Shown here: positions 26,445 through 35,700 of the stretch, in pieces
Layout: every line of letters starts with the position of its first letter
Position numbering within the stretch: position 1 is the stretch's first letter
Notes under the pieces: generated by a model
Told to the model about the DNA's origin: nothing
What the model saw: only the letters and a program-made list of their open reading frames with translations
Databases searched by the model: none
Made by a program: the position numbers and the translations under genes
NCBI GenBank assembly: GCA_017399915.1
Contig: JAFQAS010000010.1
Span: 1 to 37,439, forward strand
Reading direction: 5' to 3'
Source: Muribaculaceae bacterium
GTDB lineage: Bacteria > Bacteroidota > Bacteroidia > Bacteroidales > Muribaculaceae
DNA: 37,439 nt

Positions 26445-28856
26445 ATGATAAAGCGTTTATTATTAATCTTAAATGTATTAATACCCCTAATCACGTTTGC
26501 TCAAACTACAACAGGTAGTTGGAAAGTATATTCACGATATACTAATATTTCAAAAATGGAACAAACTCCCGACAAGGTTTATTTTTTGTCGTCCAACAGT
26601 CTTTATTCATATGATAAAAATACTCAACAAACATATAGTTATAGTTCCCTTAATAAATTAAACGATAACTATATAAAAGATATATATTATAATACTGAAG
26701 GGAAATATATTGTAATAACTTATCCAACGGGTAATATTGATTTATTATATGATAATGGCAATGTTGTAAATGTGTCTTTAATTAAAGATGCCGTATTTAT
26801 TTTTAATCCTGATATAAATGATGTGGCATTTATGGATAATAATATTTACATTGCCACTAAATATGGACTTGTCGTATACGATGAACAAAATCATAAAGTT
26901 AAGTTTTCAGGCATTTATAACAAAGAAATTTCATTTGTCACTTGTGTAGGTGATTATGTGATTGTAGATCAAAATCATACTTTATACTACCTACATAAAG
27001 ATGGTAGATTTGAATCATTTAGTAATTTTACCAATATTGCAAGTGGTAATTATTTCAACGATATACAAGGTATAAGTGGAAATAAAATGCTTGCGTATGC
27101 GTCGAATAAAAATGTAAATTTGTTTACATTTGATTTTGCTAATAACAAAAGGAGTATATCTTCGATTGATGCAACACAATCAGTAACTCAATTAATAAAA
27201 GGTAAAGATAATTTTTATTTTGTGTCTTCTGATAGTATTGTTTATTCGATTAATTCAGAGGGAACAAAAAATGCCCATTCTAAATTACCTAAAGAATTAT
27301 ATACACAAATAAAATCTATTTGGGATAATCCTAATGATATTTGGGCTGGAGATTCAAAAGGTATAGCCAATTATAATATTGAAAGTGGAAATGCCGATGT
27401 GCTTAAAGATAAAATCAAACCCACATCTTTTAGTGTAGATATTCCTTTTTTTATCACAAGTGACAAAAAAGGAAAGGTATATGTTTCAACACATGCCGAA
27501 TCAAGATATTTGGGATTATCAAATTGGAAAGCATCATTTATAAATACTATTGATGGAAATAAAGTAGAAGATATAACTCCATATGGATTAGAATCTTATG
27601 ATACTTATACCAATAGTCCGGTTGATTATTTACCCGGACACCAATTAGGAGATGCTTTACAATTGGTTCTAGATCCCGAAGATGAAGAAACATATTATGT
27701 AGGAACTTTTTGGGATGGGATTTATAAAATTAAAAATGGCAAAATGCTTTCACACTATTATACTTATAAAAATGGTAATTCTTTTTATAAAAGTAATAGT
27801 TCTTTCATAGCAATATATGGTTGTCGTGTGATAGCATTGGCTTTTGATAAAGACAACAATTTATGGTGTGTGAATGAAGTGAATAAAGGCGACGCCTGTT
27901 TGCACTTTCTTCCTGCCGAAGCTCGTAAAAAAGAAACGACTGTTGTTGAAGATTGGATTCCTATTAAATTAGGTTCTTTTGTGGGTAGCCGTGATGTGCG
28001 ACTTGTTATTTGCAAAAAATCAAATATGATTTTCATTTGTGATGGCACTTGGAATTCTCCTATTGTGGCATATGATACTAAAGGAACGTATTCAGATGTA
28101 TCTGATGATACTTATTATTTATGGGATTATTTCATTGATCAAGATGGGAAAATTTATGATCCTAATCGTGTGAGTGCTATATGTGAAGATAATGAGGGAC
28201 ATGTGTGGATAGGTACCACTAACGGTGTTATTGAAATAACCGATCCATCAAAAGCTAATGACCCTTCTATGACTGTTAAACATTTAAAAACATTAAATGA
28301 AGCCGGCACTGAATATACTGGTTATTTGCTTGATGCTCTCCATGTTACAACAATAGCTGCCGACGAAAGAAATCGTAAATGGTTGGGTACTCTTAATAAT
28401 GGAGTATATCTTGTTGATGAAAAAGGTGAAAAAATTATAGAGCATTTTACTTCTGATAATAGTTATTATCCAGGTGGCATTTCTTATAGTATATATGTTC
28501 ATCCTATTACTAATTCAGTATTTATGAGCACGCAAAATGGATTGGTAGAATATAATGCGTCATCGTCACCTTCAAAAGAGGATTATTCCGATGTTTATAC
28601 ATATCCTAACCCTATAAAACCTGATTATACTGGTTGGATTACTATAAAAGGATTGATGGATAACTCAAATGTAAAAGTTTGCGATTTATCGGGTAATATT
28701 ATTTATTCAACTCGTTCTAAAGGTGGAATGGTTATTTGGGACGGTTGTGATGAAAAAGGTCAACGTGTAAAAGCCGGTGTGTATTTAGTATATGCATCGC
28801 AAGATGAAATTGCTGTTGACGCTGTTCCTGTTACTAAAATTTTGGTTGTAGATTAA
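26445..28856 (+). CDS. PorZ-like two-propeller protein with C-terminal sorting-type domain (copy 2)
   Basis: An 803-aa paralogue of the gene before, aligning along its whole length. It starts MIKRLLLILNVLI with a signal peptide ending ITFAQ, then GSWKVYSRYTNISKMEQT. The same landmarks recur, [41 protein letters not shown] and NRKWLGTLNNGVYLV, and it ends with YTYPNPIKPDYTG, GMVIWDG and GVYLVYASQ. Small insertions occur mid-protein (SYDTYTNSPVDYLPGHQ and GNSFYKSNSSF). It starts 15 nt after copy 1, so the two form an operon with rdgB. Both copies have intact frames and retain the C-terminal domain. Confidence 0.75.
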   Translation: MIKRLLLILNVLIPLITFAQTTTGSWKVYSRYTNISKMEQTPDKVYFLSSNSLYSYDKNTQQTYSYSSLNKLNDNYIKDIYYNTEGKYIVITYPTGNIDLLYDNGNVVNVSLIKDAVFIFNPDINDVAFMDNNIYIATKYGLVVYDEQNHKVKFSGIYNKEISFVTCVGDYVIVDQNHTLYYLHKDGRFESFSNFTNIASGNYFNDIQGISGNKMLAYASNKNVNLFTFDFANNKRSISSIDATQSVTQLIKGKDNFYFVSSDSIVYSINSEGTKNAHSKLPKELYTQIKSIWDNPNDIWAGDSKGIANYNIESGNADVLKDKIKPTSFSVDIPFFITSDKKGKVYVSTHAESRYLGLSNWKASFINTIDGNKVEDITPYGLESYDTYTNSPVDYLPGHQLGDALQLVLDPEDEETYYVGTFWDGIYKIKNGKMLSHYYTYKNGNSFYKSNSSFIAIYGCRVIALAFDKDNNLWCVNEVNKGDACLHFLPAEARKKETTVVEDWIPIKLGSFVGSRDVRLVICKKSNMIFICDGTWNSPIVAYDTKGTYSDVSDDTYYLWDYFIDQDGKIYDPNRVSAICEDNEGHVWIGTTNGVIEITDPSKANDPSMTVKHLKTLNEAGTEYTGYLLDALHVTTIAADERNRKWLGTLNNGVYLVDEKGEKIIEHFTSDNSYYPGGISYSIYVHPITNSVFMSTQNGLVEYNASSSPSKEDYSDVYTYPNPIKPDYTGWITIKGLMDNSNVKVCDLSGNIIYSTRSKGGMVIWDGCDEKGQRVKAGVYLVYASQDEIAVDAVPVTKILVVD

Positions 28857-28876
28857 ACGTTTTCAATAAAAATAAG

Positions 28877-28912
28877 CAAGGGAGATTCCTCTAAAAGAGT
28901 GAATCTCCCTTG
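28877..28912 (+). terminator. Long hairpin after the PorZ-like pair
   Basis: Perfect 12-bp stem CAAGGGAGATTC (28877-28888) and GAATCTCCCTTG (28901-28912), with a second small stem CTCT/AGAG inside the loop. It lacks a T-run (AAATAATA follows), so termination is likely but not certain. Confidence 0.55.
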
Positions 28913-28925
28913 AAATAATATTAAA

Positions 28926-29453
28926 ATGAAAATTGATTTAAAATATAAAGGAGAAGAAGATAAATGCTATGGATTGACAGGTGTGGCAATCAGTACGGTG
29001 ATATGGGATGCCGAAAACCTCATATCGGCCATTTATCTCGATTCTGACGCAGTTTGTGCAATTAAATATACTCCTCAACTTATTATTGAGGGAAATGCCG
29101 CCATATCGCCTCGAAACATATTAAACCATAATGTGGAGAAATATAGGTTGGCTATGGGTATGATATTATCAAATATTTTGTGTCGCACATATGTGTTGCA
29201 TCATAAATTTATCAATCATAAAACAAAGCAACAGATTTTTGATTTTTTCATCGAAGAAGGGAAAAACAGTTGCGACCTTGAAAAAGATGAGGTAGAGGTT
29301 TTATTTAATAAAAACTACGATTATTTGGTTCGCATCTTCTCCCATCCCGAAGTGCAACGCATAGCCCATGATTTTGCTCAAAATCTCACCTCACGTCGCT
29401 CTCTTTCACAAGCTGAAATAATTGAAGCGCTTCAACCTTTAAATATGCTTTAA
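28926..29453 (+). CDS. Conserved-looking protein of unknown function
   Basis: A 175-aa protein with no signal peptide and no membrane segment, so probably cytoplasmic. The first 60 residues look like beta strands (GVAISTVIWDAENLISAIYLD) and the rest helical, with VEKYRLAMGMILSNILCRTYV, several His and Cys residues (LHHKFINHKTKQ) and a charged middle (EEGKNSCDLEKDEVEVLF). I recognise no catalytic motif. It stands between a hairpin and a terminator, so it may be a single-gene unit. No promoter is recognisable in the 13 nt between the hairpin and the ATG, so transcription may read through from upstream. Confidence 0.75.
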   Translation: MKIDLKYKGEEDKCYGLTGVAISTVIWDAENLISAIYLDSDAVCAIKYTPQLIIEGNAAISPRNILNHNVEKYRLAMGMILSNILCRTYVLHHKFINHKTKQQIFDFFIEEGKNSCDLEKDEVEVLFNKNYDYLVRIFSHPEVQRIAHDFAQNLTSRRSLSQAEIIEALQPLNML

Positions 29454-29473
29454 ACAGCAAGTCAACAATAAGA

Positions 29474-29506
29474 AAAGCCGATGTAAAAAATACATCGGCT
29501 TTTGTA
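29474..29506 (+). terminator. Terminator after the 175-aa gene
   Basis: Perfect 12-bp stem AAAGCCGATGTA (29474-29485) and TACATCGGCTTT (29491-29502) with an AAAAA loop, ending in TTTT. It lies between convergent genes. The A-run before the stem (29473-29476) may give it activity in the other direction too. Confidence 0.9.
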
Positions 29507-29525
29507 TTATAATTAGTTATTAAAA

Positions 29526-29987
29526 TCATTTATAGTGAATAGGAATTTCGCGGTCGATGCTATGGTCGAGCGATATGAGTGTTTCGGTGCCTGTAACACC
29601 ATGAATCATTTGAATTTTGTTGTTGAGCAAATCCATCAAATGTTCATTATCGCGTGCATAAAGCTTTATAAGCATTGTATAAGGACCGGTAGTGAAGTGA
29701 CACTCCACTATTTCGGGTATTTTTTCTAATTCGGGCACTACATCGCGATACATAGCACCACGTTCGAGATTTACTCCTATATATGTACAAGTGCGATAGC
29801 CGAGAATTTTTGGATTTACATGGTATCCTGAGCCTGTAATCACATCAAGGTCAATCATGCGTTGAATGCGTTGATGAATGGCCGCACGCGACACACCACA
29901 CTCTGTGGCTACATCTTTTGATGCTATGCGGGCATTACGCATCACTATTTCAAGTATTTTTCTGTCAAGATTGTCTATTTTTTCCAT
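29526..29987 (-). CDS. Lrp/AsnC family transcriptional regulator
   Basis: A 153-aa regulator. The N-terminal winged HTH (about 5-60) has LDRKILEIVMRNARIASKDVA and GVSRAAIHQRIQRM, with the GSGYHVNPKILGY linker typical of the Bacteroidota branch. The RAM effector domain (about 70-150) contains ECHFTTGPYTMLIKLYARDNEHLMDLL. Lrp-type proteins bind amino acids and form octamers or hexadecamers. The ligand and targets here are unknown. It is convergent with the 175-aa gene and follows the FKBP operon on the same strand, separated from it by a terminator. Confidence 0.92.
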   Translation of the reverse strand: MEKIDNLDRKILEIVMRNARIASKDVATECGVSRAAIHQRIQRMIDLDVITGSGYHVNPKILGYRTCTYIGVNLERGAMYRDVVPELEKIPEIVECHFTTGPYTMLIKLYARDNEHLMDLLNNKIQMIHGVTGTETLISLDHSIDREIPIHYK

Positions 29988-30024
29988 GGGTTAATGATAT
30001 ATAGAAAATTCAAGGCAAAAATAA

Positions 30025-30076
30025 TGAAAAAAAATAAGAAAAGATACATTTTGCTAATAAAAATGTATCTTTTCTT
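30025..30076 (-). terminator. Terminator of the FKBP operon
   Basis: Perfect 17-bp stem (30036-30052 with 30060-30076) and a 7-nt loop. On the minus strand it is followed by a long T-rich run (30027-30034). A T-run on the plus side as well could make it bidirectional. Confidence 0.8.
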
Positions 30077-30129
30077 GTTTTTTGCTAATAAATTTATGCT
30101 TTTAGAGCATGAAATAAGAGTTATGTTTC

Positions 30130-31113
30130 TTATTTTTTACCTTGAACTTTCACGTTGGGTCGTGGTTGTCCTTGAAAATTTACTGGGTTTTGGGGTTTTT
30201 GGGGAGTTGGTGCACCTTGGATATCTACAATTTCAACTTCGAATACAAGTGTTGCATTAGGACCAATGCCTGCAGCTGGTTGACCTTGTGCGCCATAACC
30301 GAGTTTACCGGGGATGTAGAAGATAGCTTTACCACCTTTACCAAGAAGTTTAAGACCTTCAGAGAATCCTGGAACTACACCTTTAACAGGGAATTCGCGA
30401 GCTTCACCTTTTGAGTCATCAAATACAGTATCGTTGATTAATTTGCCGGTATATTTAACTTTTACGAAGCTTGTGTCAACAGCTTTGTCGCCTGCACCTT
30501 CGTTGATGATTTTGTAAGAAAGACCTGAAGCTGTTGTTTTGATTTCTGCATCTTCTTGTTTTTTCTTAGCGATGAAAGCTTCACCTGTTTTAGTTCCTTG
30601 GATAGCTTCGGGTTTCTTTTCAAGTTCTTCCATATATTTGCGTTGAGCTTCAGCTTGGAGTTTACCTTGAGCTAATTGGAGGAATTCTTGATATTTAGTA
30701 ATTTCTTCCATCGACACTGAATCTTGTTTAAGAGCTTTAGAAAACTCTTCAATCACTTTTTTGCGGTCGATTTTAGCACCCATTTGTTCCATTTGAGCAA
30801 TTTGACCGGCGAGTTGCATACCCATTGATACACCGGCAGGGATACCAACTTTAGCTGTGTCGATAGAAAGGAAATATTCAAGACCTTTGATGATATCGTC
30901 TTTTGACAATTTCGCTTTAAAAGGAAGTGAATCGGGCATTTGTTTGATTTGGTTTGCGATACCACTACCCATTCCGGCTCCTATAGCAATTGACAAGGAG
31001 TCGTTGTTTACTACACAAGAGTCATTTCCGGCAGTATTTGTGTTGCCGGAGCCACAGCTCACTGAGCTCATGATAAGAGCCGCAGCTCCTAATCCTAAAA
31101 ATAATTTTTTCAT
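30130..31113 (-). CDS. FKBP-type peptidyl-prolyl isomerase, lipoprotein form
   Basis: A 327-aa protein. The N-terminus MKKLFLGLGAAALIMSSVSC has a lipobox-like end with Cys20 as the acylation site, and no acidic stretch follows it, so a periplasm-facing lipoprotein is likely. FKBP N-terminal helices follow (about 38-170, with KLSKDDIIKGLEYFL), then the FKBP domain (about 197-297) with NDTVFDDS, VPGFSEGLKLL and AIFYIPGKLGYGAQGQPAAGIGPNATLVFEVEI. A Pro/Gln-rich tail of about 30 residues ends the protein. It is the last gene of the three-FKBP operon, 30 nt after the 270-aa form, and the closest relative of the FKBP in the TonB fusion. Confidence 0.92.
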   Translation of the reverse strand: MKKLFLGLGAAALIMSSVSCGSGNTNTAGNDSCVVNNDSLSIAIGAGMGSGIANQIKQMPDSLPFKAKLSKDDIIKGLEYFLSIDTAKVGIPAGVSMGMQLAGQIAQMEQMGAKIDRKKVIEEFSKALKQDSVSMEEITKYQEFLQLAQGKLQAEAQRKYMEELEKKPEAIQGTKTGEAFIAKKKQEDAEIKTTASGLSYKIINEGAGDKAVDTSFVKVKYTGKLINDTVFDDSKGEAREFPVKGVVPGFSEGLKLLGKGGKAIFYIPGKLGYGAQGQPAAGIGPNATLVFEVEIVDIQGAPTPQKPQNPVNFQGQPRPNVKVQGKK

Positions 31114-31143
31114 AATTTAAATGGTTATTGATTTGTTTTATGT

Positions 31144-31956
31144 TTATTCTATTATAACATTTATTAATTCTACAGTGAAATCCAATGCCGAATTTCCGGG
31201 TATCACACCTTGCACATTTTGTGAGCCGTAGCCTAAACGAGCAGGGATAAATAAGCGATATTTGCCACCGGCCTTCATCATCTTCAATCCTTCGGTAAAT
31301 CCGGGTACAAGGTTATCGATAGGGAATGTCACAGATTTATCACCTGTTTGGTCAAATACAGTGCCATCGGCAAGGCGTCCGGTGTATTTTACTATAACTT
31401 TATTGCCCGAAACGGGTGATGCTCCGTAACCTTCTTTGATTACCTCAAAAAGAAGTCCCGACTCGGTTTTAGTAACACCCGGGCGTTTTAATTGTTCATT
31501 CAAGAATGCTTCTTGTGATTCAACGCTTACACTATCGGGTGTATTGTTTTGGGGAGAGAAAAAGTCGTGGATATATTTTTCGGCACCGGCTTTATCCATT
31601 CCCACCGATTTTCCATGTGCTAAATCGCTGAGTGTGTTGATAATTTGATCAGGCTTGATAAAAATGCCATCTCTGAGCATTTCATTTGCACGCATCATCA
31701 TTAAAACACCCTGAAACACTCCGGCATCATAGATTGAGGTTGAATTTACCAATCTGACACCTTCTCTCATGCCGGCAAAAAGTGAATCGGCTTTTAGAGA
31801 ATCATTTTGGTGCATTTCGGCAAATTGTTCATTCCACAACACCCCGAGGGCGATGTTGAGAGAATCTGTACCCGATTCCACTCCTTTATCTTGTGCCATT
31901 GAAGAGAATGACACTACCGAAAGAAGTAATGAAACGAAGAGAGTTTTTAGTTTCAT
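31144..31956 (-). CDS. FKBP-type peptidyl-prolyl isomerase, periplasmic form
   Basis: A 270-aa protein with a cleavable signal peptide of about 22 residues ending SSMAQ and no lipobox. The N-terminal helical domain (about 30-150, opening DSLNIALGVLWNEQF) precedes the FKBP domain (about 160-268), with ADGTVFDQTGDKSVTFP, LVPGFTEGLKMMKAGGKYRLFIPARLGYG and GNSALDFTVELINV. It is the middle gene of the operon, 3 nt after the cytoplasmic form. The N-terminal domain is the likely dimerisation or client-holding part, as in Mip/FkpA-like chaperones (inference from the family). Confidence 0.9.
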   Translation of the reverse strand: MKLKTLFVSLLLSVVSFSSMAQDKGVESGTDSLNIALGVLWNEQFAEMHQNDSLKADSLFAGMREGVRLVNSTSIYDAGVFQGVLMMMRANEMLRDGIFIKPDQIINTLSDLAHGKSVGMDKAGAEKYIHDFFSPQNNTPDSVSVESQEAFLNEQLKRPGVTKTESGLLFEVIKEGYGASPVSGNKVIVKYTGRLADGTVFDQTGDKSVTFPIDNLVPGFTEGLKMMKAGGKYRLFIPARLGYGSQNVQGVIPGNSALDFTVELINVIIE

Positions 31957-31959
31957 GAA

Positions 31960-32580
31960 TTATTTCCCTGCGATTTGAAGCAATTCAACGTCAAAAATCA
32001 AAGTAGAGTTAGGTCCTATAGCACCACCGGCTCCACGAGGACCATAAGCCAAGTCTGATGGGATATAAAGACGCCATTTTGCACCTACTTGCATCAATTG
32101 AAGTGCTTCTACCCAGCCGGGAATAACTTGTGTCACACCAAAAGTAGCGGGAGTGCCACGTTCTACCGAGCTGTCAAATACAGTTCCGTCGATGAGTGTA
32201 CCGGTATAGTGAACAACAACAGTGTCGCTTGCTGCTGGTTTGTCGCCATTACCTTCAGTAATAACTTCATATTGCAAACCGCTTTCGGTTGTTTTCACTT
32301 CGGGGCGTTTAGCATTTTCGGCAAGGAAAGCTTCACCGGCAGCCTTGTTTACTTCGCCCATTTTAGCGGCAGCTGCATTTTGTTTTTCTTCAAGAGCTGT
32401 AAAGAATTCGCGAATCACGTTTTTAGCTTCATCGTAGCTCATTTTAGGTTGAGTGCCTTCAAACACTGCAGCCACACCTTCGGCAAATTCTTTGATATTC
32501 ATTTCTTCTATGCCCGAGCTTTTGAAATTGTTACCCATACTCAAGCCGAGGGCATAGCTTAAACTTTCTAATTCTGTCAT
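31960..32580 (-). CDS. FKBP-type peptidyl-prolyl isomerase, cytoplasmic form
   Basis: A 206-aa protein with no signal peptide (MTELESLSYALGLSMGNNF), so predicted cytoplasmic. The N-terminal helical region (about 5-90) contains the same SYALG opening as the exported paralogues. The FKBP domain (about 97-205) has VVVHYTGTLIDGTVFDSS, VTQVIPGWVEALQLMQVGAKWRLYIP and YGPRGAGGAIGPNSTLIFDVELL, with all FKBP pocket aromatics plausible. It is the first gene of the operon, downstream of a -7 box. Confidence 0.9.
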   Translation of the reverse strand: MTELESLSYALGLSMGNNFKSSGIEEMNIKEFAEGVAAVFEGTQPKMSYDEAKNVIREFFTALEEKQNAAAAKMGEVNKAAGEAFLAENAKRPEVKTTESGLQYEVITEGNGDKPAASDTVVVHYTGTLIDGTVFDSSVERGTPATFGVTQVIPGWVEALQLMQVGAKWRLYIPSDLAYGPRGAGGAIGPNSTLIFDVELLQIAGK

Positions 32581-32621
32581 AATTATCTTATTTATAGATG
32601 TAATTAATAAATTTCAACTTG

Positions 32622-32629
32622 CAAAGGTA
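32622..32629 (-). promoter_or_regulatory. -7 element for the FKBP operon
   Basis: TACCTTTG on the minus strand matches TAnnTTTG and is followed by C. The predicted leader is about 35 nt. No matching -33 TTTG is seen in the expected place. Confidence 0.5.
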
Positions 32630-32636
32630 ATCAATT

Positions 32637-32777
32637 TTAATTCATACTACATAATTTATAGTGCATAATTAAGTTAAACACCTTAAAAACACACAAAAAA
32701 ACGAGCAATCCACCACGGATTGCTCGTTTTTTATAGAGTTTAAGTTATTTCAATTATGCATTATGCATTATGAATTA
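32637..32777. repeat. Imperfect inverted-repeat element around the amidase terminator
   Basis: The left arm contains TAATTCATA (32638-32646) and TGCATAATT (32662-32670). The right arm contains AATTATGCA (32752-32760) and TATGAATTA (32769-32777), their exact complements in reversed order. Between the right-arm motifs, TTATGCA is repeated in tandem. The right end covers the stop codon of the 1326-aa gene (32775-32777). It may be a small MITE-like insertion or a long secondary structure. Confidence 0.45.
32696..32732 (-). terminator. Terminator of the amidase transcript
   Basis: Perfect stem with core CGAGCAATCC (32702-32711) and GGATTGCTCG (32717-32726), flanked by A and T runs on both sides, with a 5-nt loop. 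It would work in either direction. Confidence 0.9.
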
Positions 32778-35700
32778 CTTAACGAATACTTTAGAAGCTT
32801 TCTTACCTTGTACTTTGATGTATACACCATTTGAAGGATTAACAACTTTCACACCTTGGAGGTTGTAGTATTCAACAGGAGCGTTGCTATCGTTATCGAT
32901 GCTTACACCGTCGATACCTACTGTATCAATGCTGAATGAGTATTGAGCAGCAGCCTTAGTTGTGAACGCTTCAGTGCGTGGAAGTGAGAAGCCTTTCAAG
33001 TATTCACCTGAGTTACCGCAAATGTAGATGTTACCAGCAAGGTCCCAAGCGATGTCGTAAACGTTAGTACCGATGTTGTGAGTAATCACATATTCGCGAC
33101 GAAGAGCAGGAACGCCGTCTTCACTCCATACTAAGTTGTAAATAGTGAAGCGTTTAGGATTAGCGCTTGAAGAAGCAACTGCGATTTGAGTTCCGTCGGG
33201 CGATACGCGAACACCACCACCACCACGGCTCACTAAGTCTTTGTATTTTTCAACACCTGTGCTGTCGATGTAAACAAGACCTGGTTGAGCATCAGAAGGA
33301 GTACCACGATATTGACAATACCAGATACCACCTTTATTATCGTCATAAGTAACGTTTGTAGCAGCAGGAGCGATAGTGTATTTACCTGTCAAAGCAGCAA
33401 TGTTTGTTGGAACAGGAAGAGTAGCCGCTGTGCCAAGAGCATATTCGTCGGTGCTTGCACCTGAATATACATAGCTCCAGTGGTTAGCGTTACTTGAAAG
33501 AGCTACCATCTTAAGATCTTCGCCTGAGCCTTTCACGTCGAAGCCGAGGTTAGCGGCACCCATGAAGTTGCCGTTAGCATCGCTATAGTTATATGTAGCA
33601 GCATCGAGAGTGAGGCCTTCGAACAATGAAGTGAACTTGTTGTTAGCCACGAGGTCTTCAAATGAAGGAGCATACATGATGTAGTTACCGAGACCACTCA
33701 TACGAGTCACAAAGATGCGACCATCTTCAGCAACGCGAACGCGTGCCAAGTCGGCAGCATTAGAAGAACCAATCTTATAGCTGAGAGCCCAACCACCATT
33801 GAAACCATATTTACCTGTTGCAGGGTTGATAATTGGTTGCATATCGGCAGTGAAAGCATATAGACCAAGACCACCGCTTGTAGTAGTGTTACTATGGTAG
33901 TCAGAGCTTGCCGAAGTCATACCTTCAGTACAGTAGATATTACCAAATGAAGGAGATTCCATGTTGTTGTCAACATCAACACCGCGTGGGTGATAGAACA
34001 TATAAGATTTGAATGTTTCAACAGCAGTTTTGTCGGCACCGTCAACAACTACTTCCCAAGTGTAAGTGCCATTTTCAGTGAAGCTTTCGTCAACATTGAT
34101 TTCAGCAGTTTGAGCACCCTTAGTTTGAGCACCTTGTTCAAGAGTAAGAGCTACTTCACCTTCAGCATTCTTAACAAGAATCTTCACATCTTCAGCATCA
34201 GCATTCAATGAATAGTTGATAGTGATAATTTTGTTAGCGAGTTCGCTCTTAAGTGCGTAAGCAAATGGGTTGGCTGTACCACCTTCTTGAGGTTCATAAG
34301 TAGTGTAAGTTTCAGTTTCAGTAAATTTGTAAGTCTTACCGTCAACAACGAGGAATAATTCGAGGTCGGCGTCAGTAGTGATATCTTCGGCAGTGAGAGT
34401 CAATGCCAATTCACCGTGAGCCGAAGCATATTTGTAGTCAACCGGTTCGATGTCGCCACCAATGAGTTCAACAGCCTTAGCAGCGCTGAAACCTTCAGAG
34501 ATGTCAAATAGTTCAATACCTGCAACTTTACCTTCTTCATTTACTTTAGGAGTAACCATGAAGTATTTACCTGCATAACGGAAGTAGTTGGCACCGGTAG
34601 CTTTCACGTTGCTAACATTTTCGTTGCGGCCGAGTACTTGAGGTTCAGAACCTTCACCTTCAGAAGTCCATTCAAATGGAGCGATGAGGTCACCATCGAG
34701 AACGAAGTTGTTTTCACCAAGAGGAGAAATCATCATTTCGAAGTAGTCTTGATCACTACTCATTGCATCGGGGTAGAAGTTTGTTTCATTAGGAGCTGCA
34801 ACCCATGCATCGTAGCGGATAACACCTGTGTTTTGACCTTCAACGATAGCAAATTGAGCGAAACGCATACCTACATCTACAGTATTTTTACCATGAGGAC
34901 AAGTTGTGGTGATTGTACCTTCTTCAAGTGTACCTGAGTAAGCGAATGTTTTACCGAGCAATCCACGGAAATAGTTACATGCATAGTCGGTTGTGAACCA
35001 AAGTTCGCAAGTGTCGGGAAGACCGGTAATAGAGTCTTGTGACCATTTATAGTAATTTACCGAACCTCTTTCTTCGCCTTCGTCAACATAGTCTTCGCTA
35101 TATTGAGTTTTAGAATAACCACCGGCTACCAATACATGGTCGGCAGTGAGGGCGATGTCAGAGATTTTGAGACGACCGTTAGCTCCCATTACAACTGGTT
35201 TGGTGTCGAGAGTCATCACTGTGTCGTTAGCGAGGTCAGCAAGGTAGATATATGGTTCTTTTGCATCGTCGAGAGCGAGAACATAAAGTTTGTCATCGCG
35301 AATGATTTGACGACGAACGGTTTTTCCTTCCAATAATGTAGCCAAAGGAGCATATTCTTTTGCTTTTACTTCATAATTGGGGAATACGTTGAAACCTTCT
35401 TTACCAGCAGTAGAGTCGGGATAGTTTTCATAAACGATAGTAGGAGCTACCCATGTAGTGTCAACAAGGAATGCTTCGGGATAGTACATGCCACCTGCAG
35501 TCACTTCAAACTCTGCTGTATATTCTTCTTCGGCTGCTTCATAAGCAGGGTGAGAATAATTCAAAGAATAAGTTCCGGGTTCTACATCGTTGAATACGAA
35601 TACACCATTATACTCATCATCGGTTGTGTATGTAGCAACAACTTCACCACCTTTAGAAAGAGTTACAACTGCTTCGTTCAATGGTTGGAATTTGTCGTTT

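Noticed and set aside
32752..32777. Tandem TTATGCA units as a CRISPR-like repeat
   Set aside because: The units are 7 bp, only two to three copies, with no spacers. They are better explained as part of the inverted-repeat element.
30321..32832. Shared KVQGKK near the C-termini of the lipoprotein FKBP and the amidase
   Set aside because: Short, basic and low in complexity, and the flanking residues differ. Probably coincidence rather than a common sorting signal.
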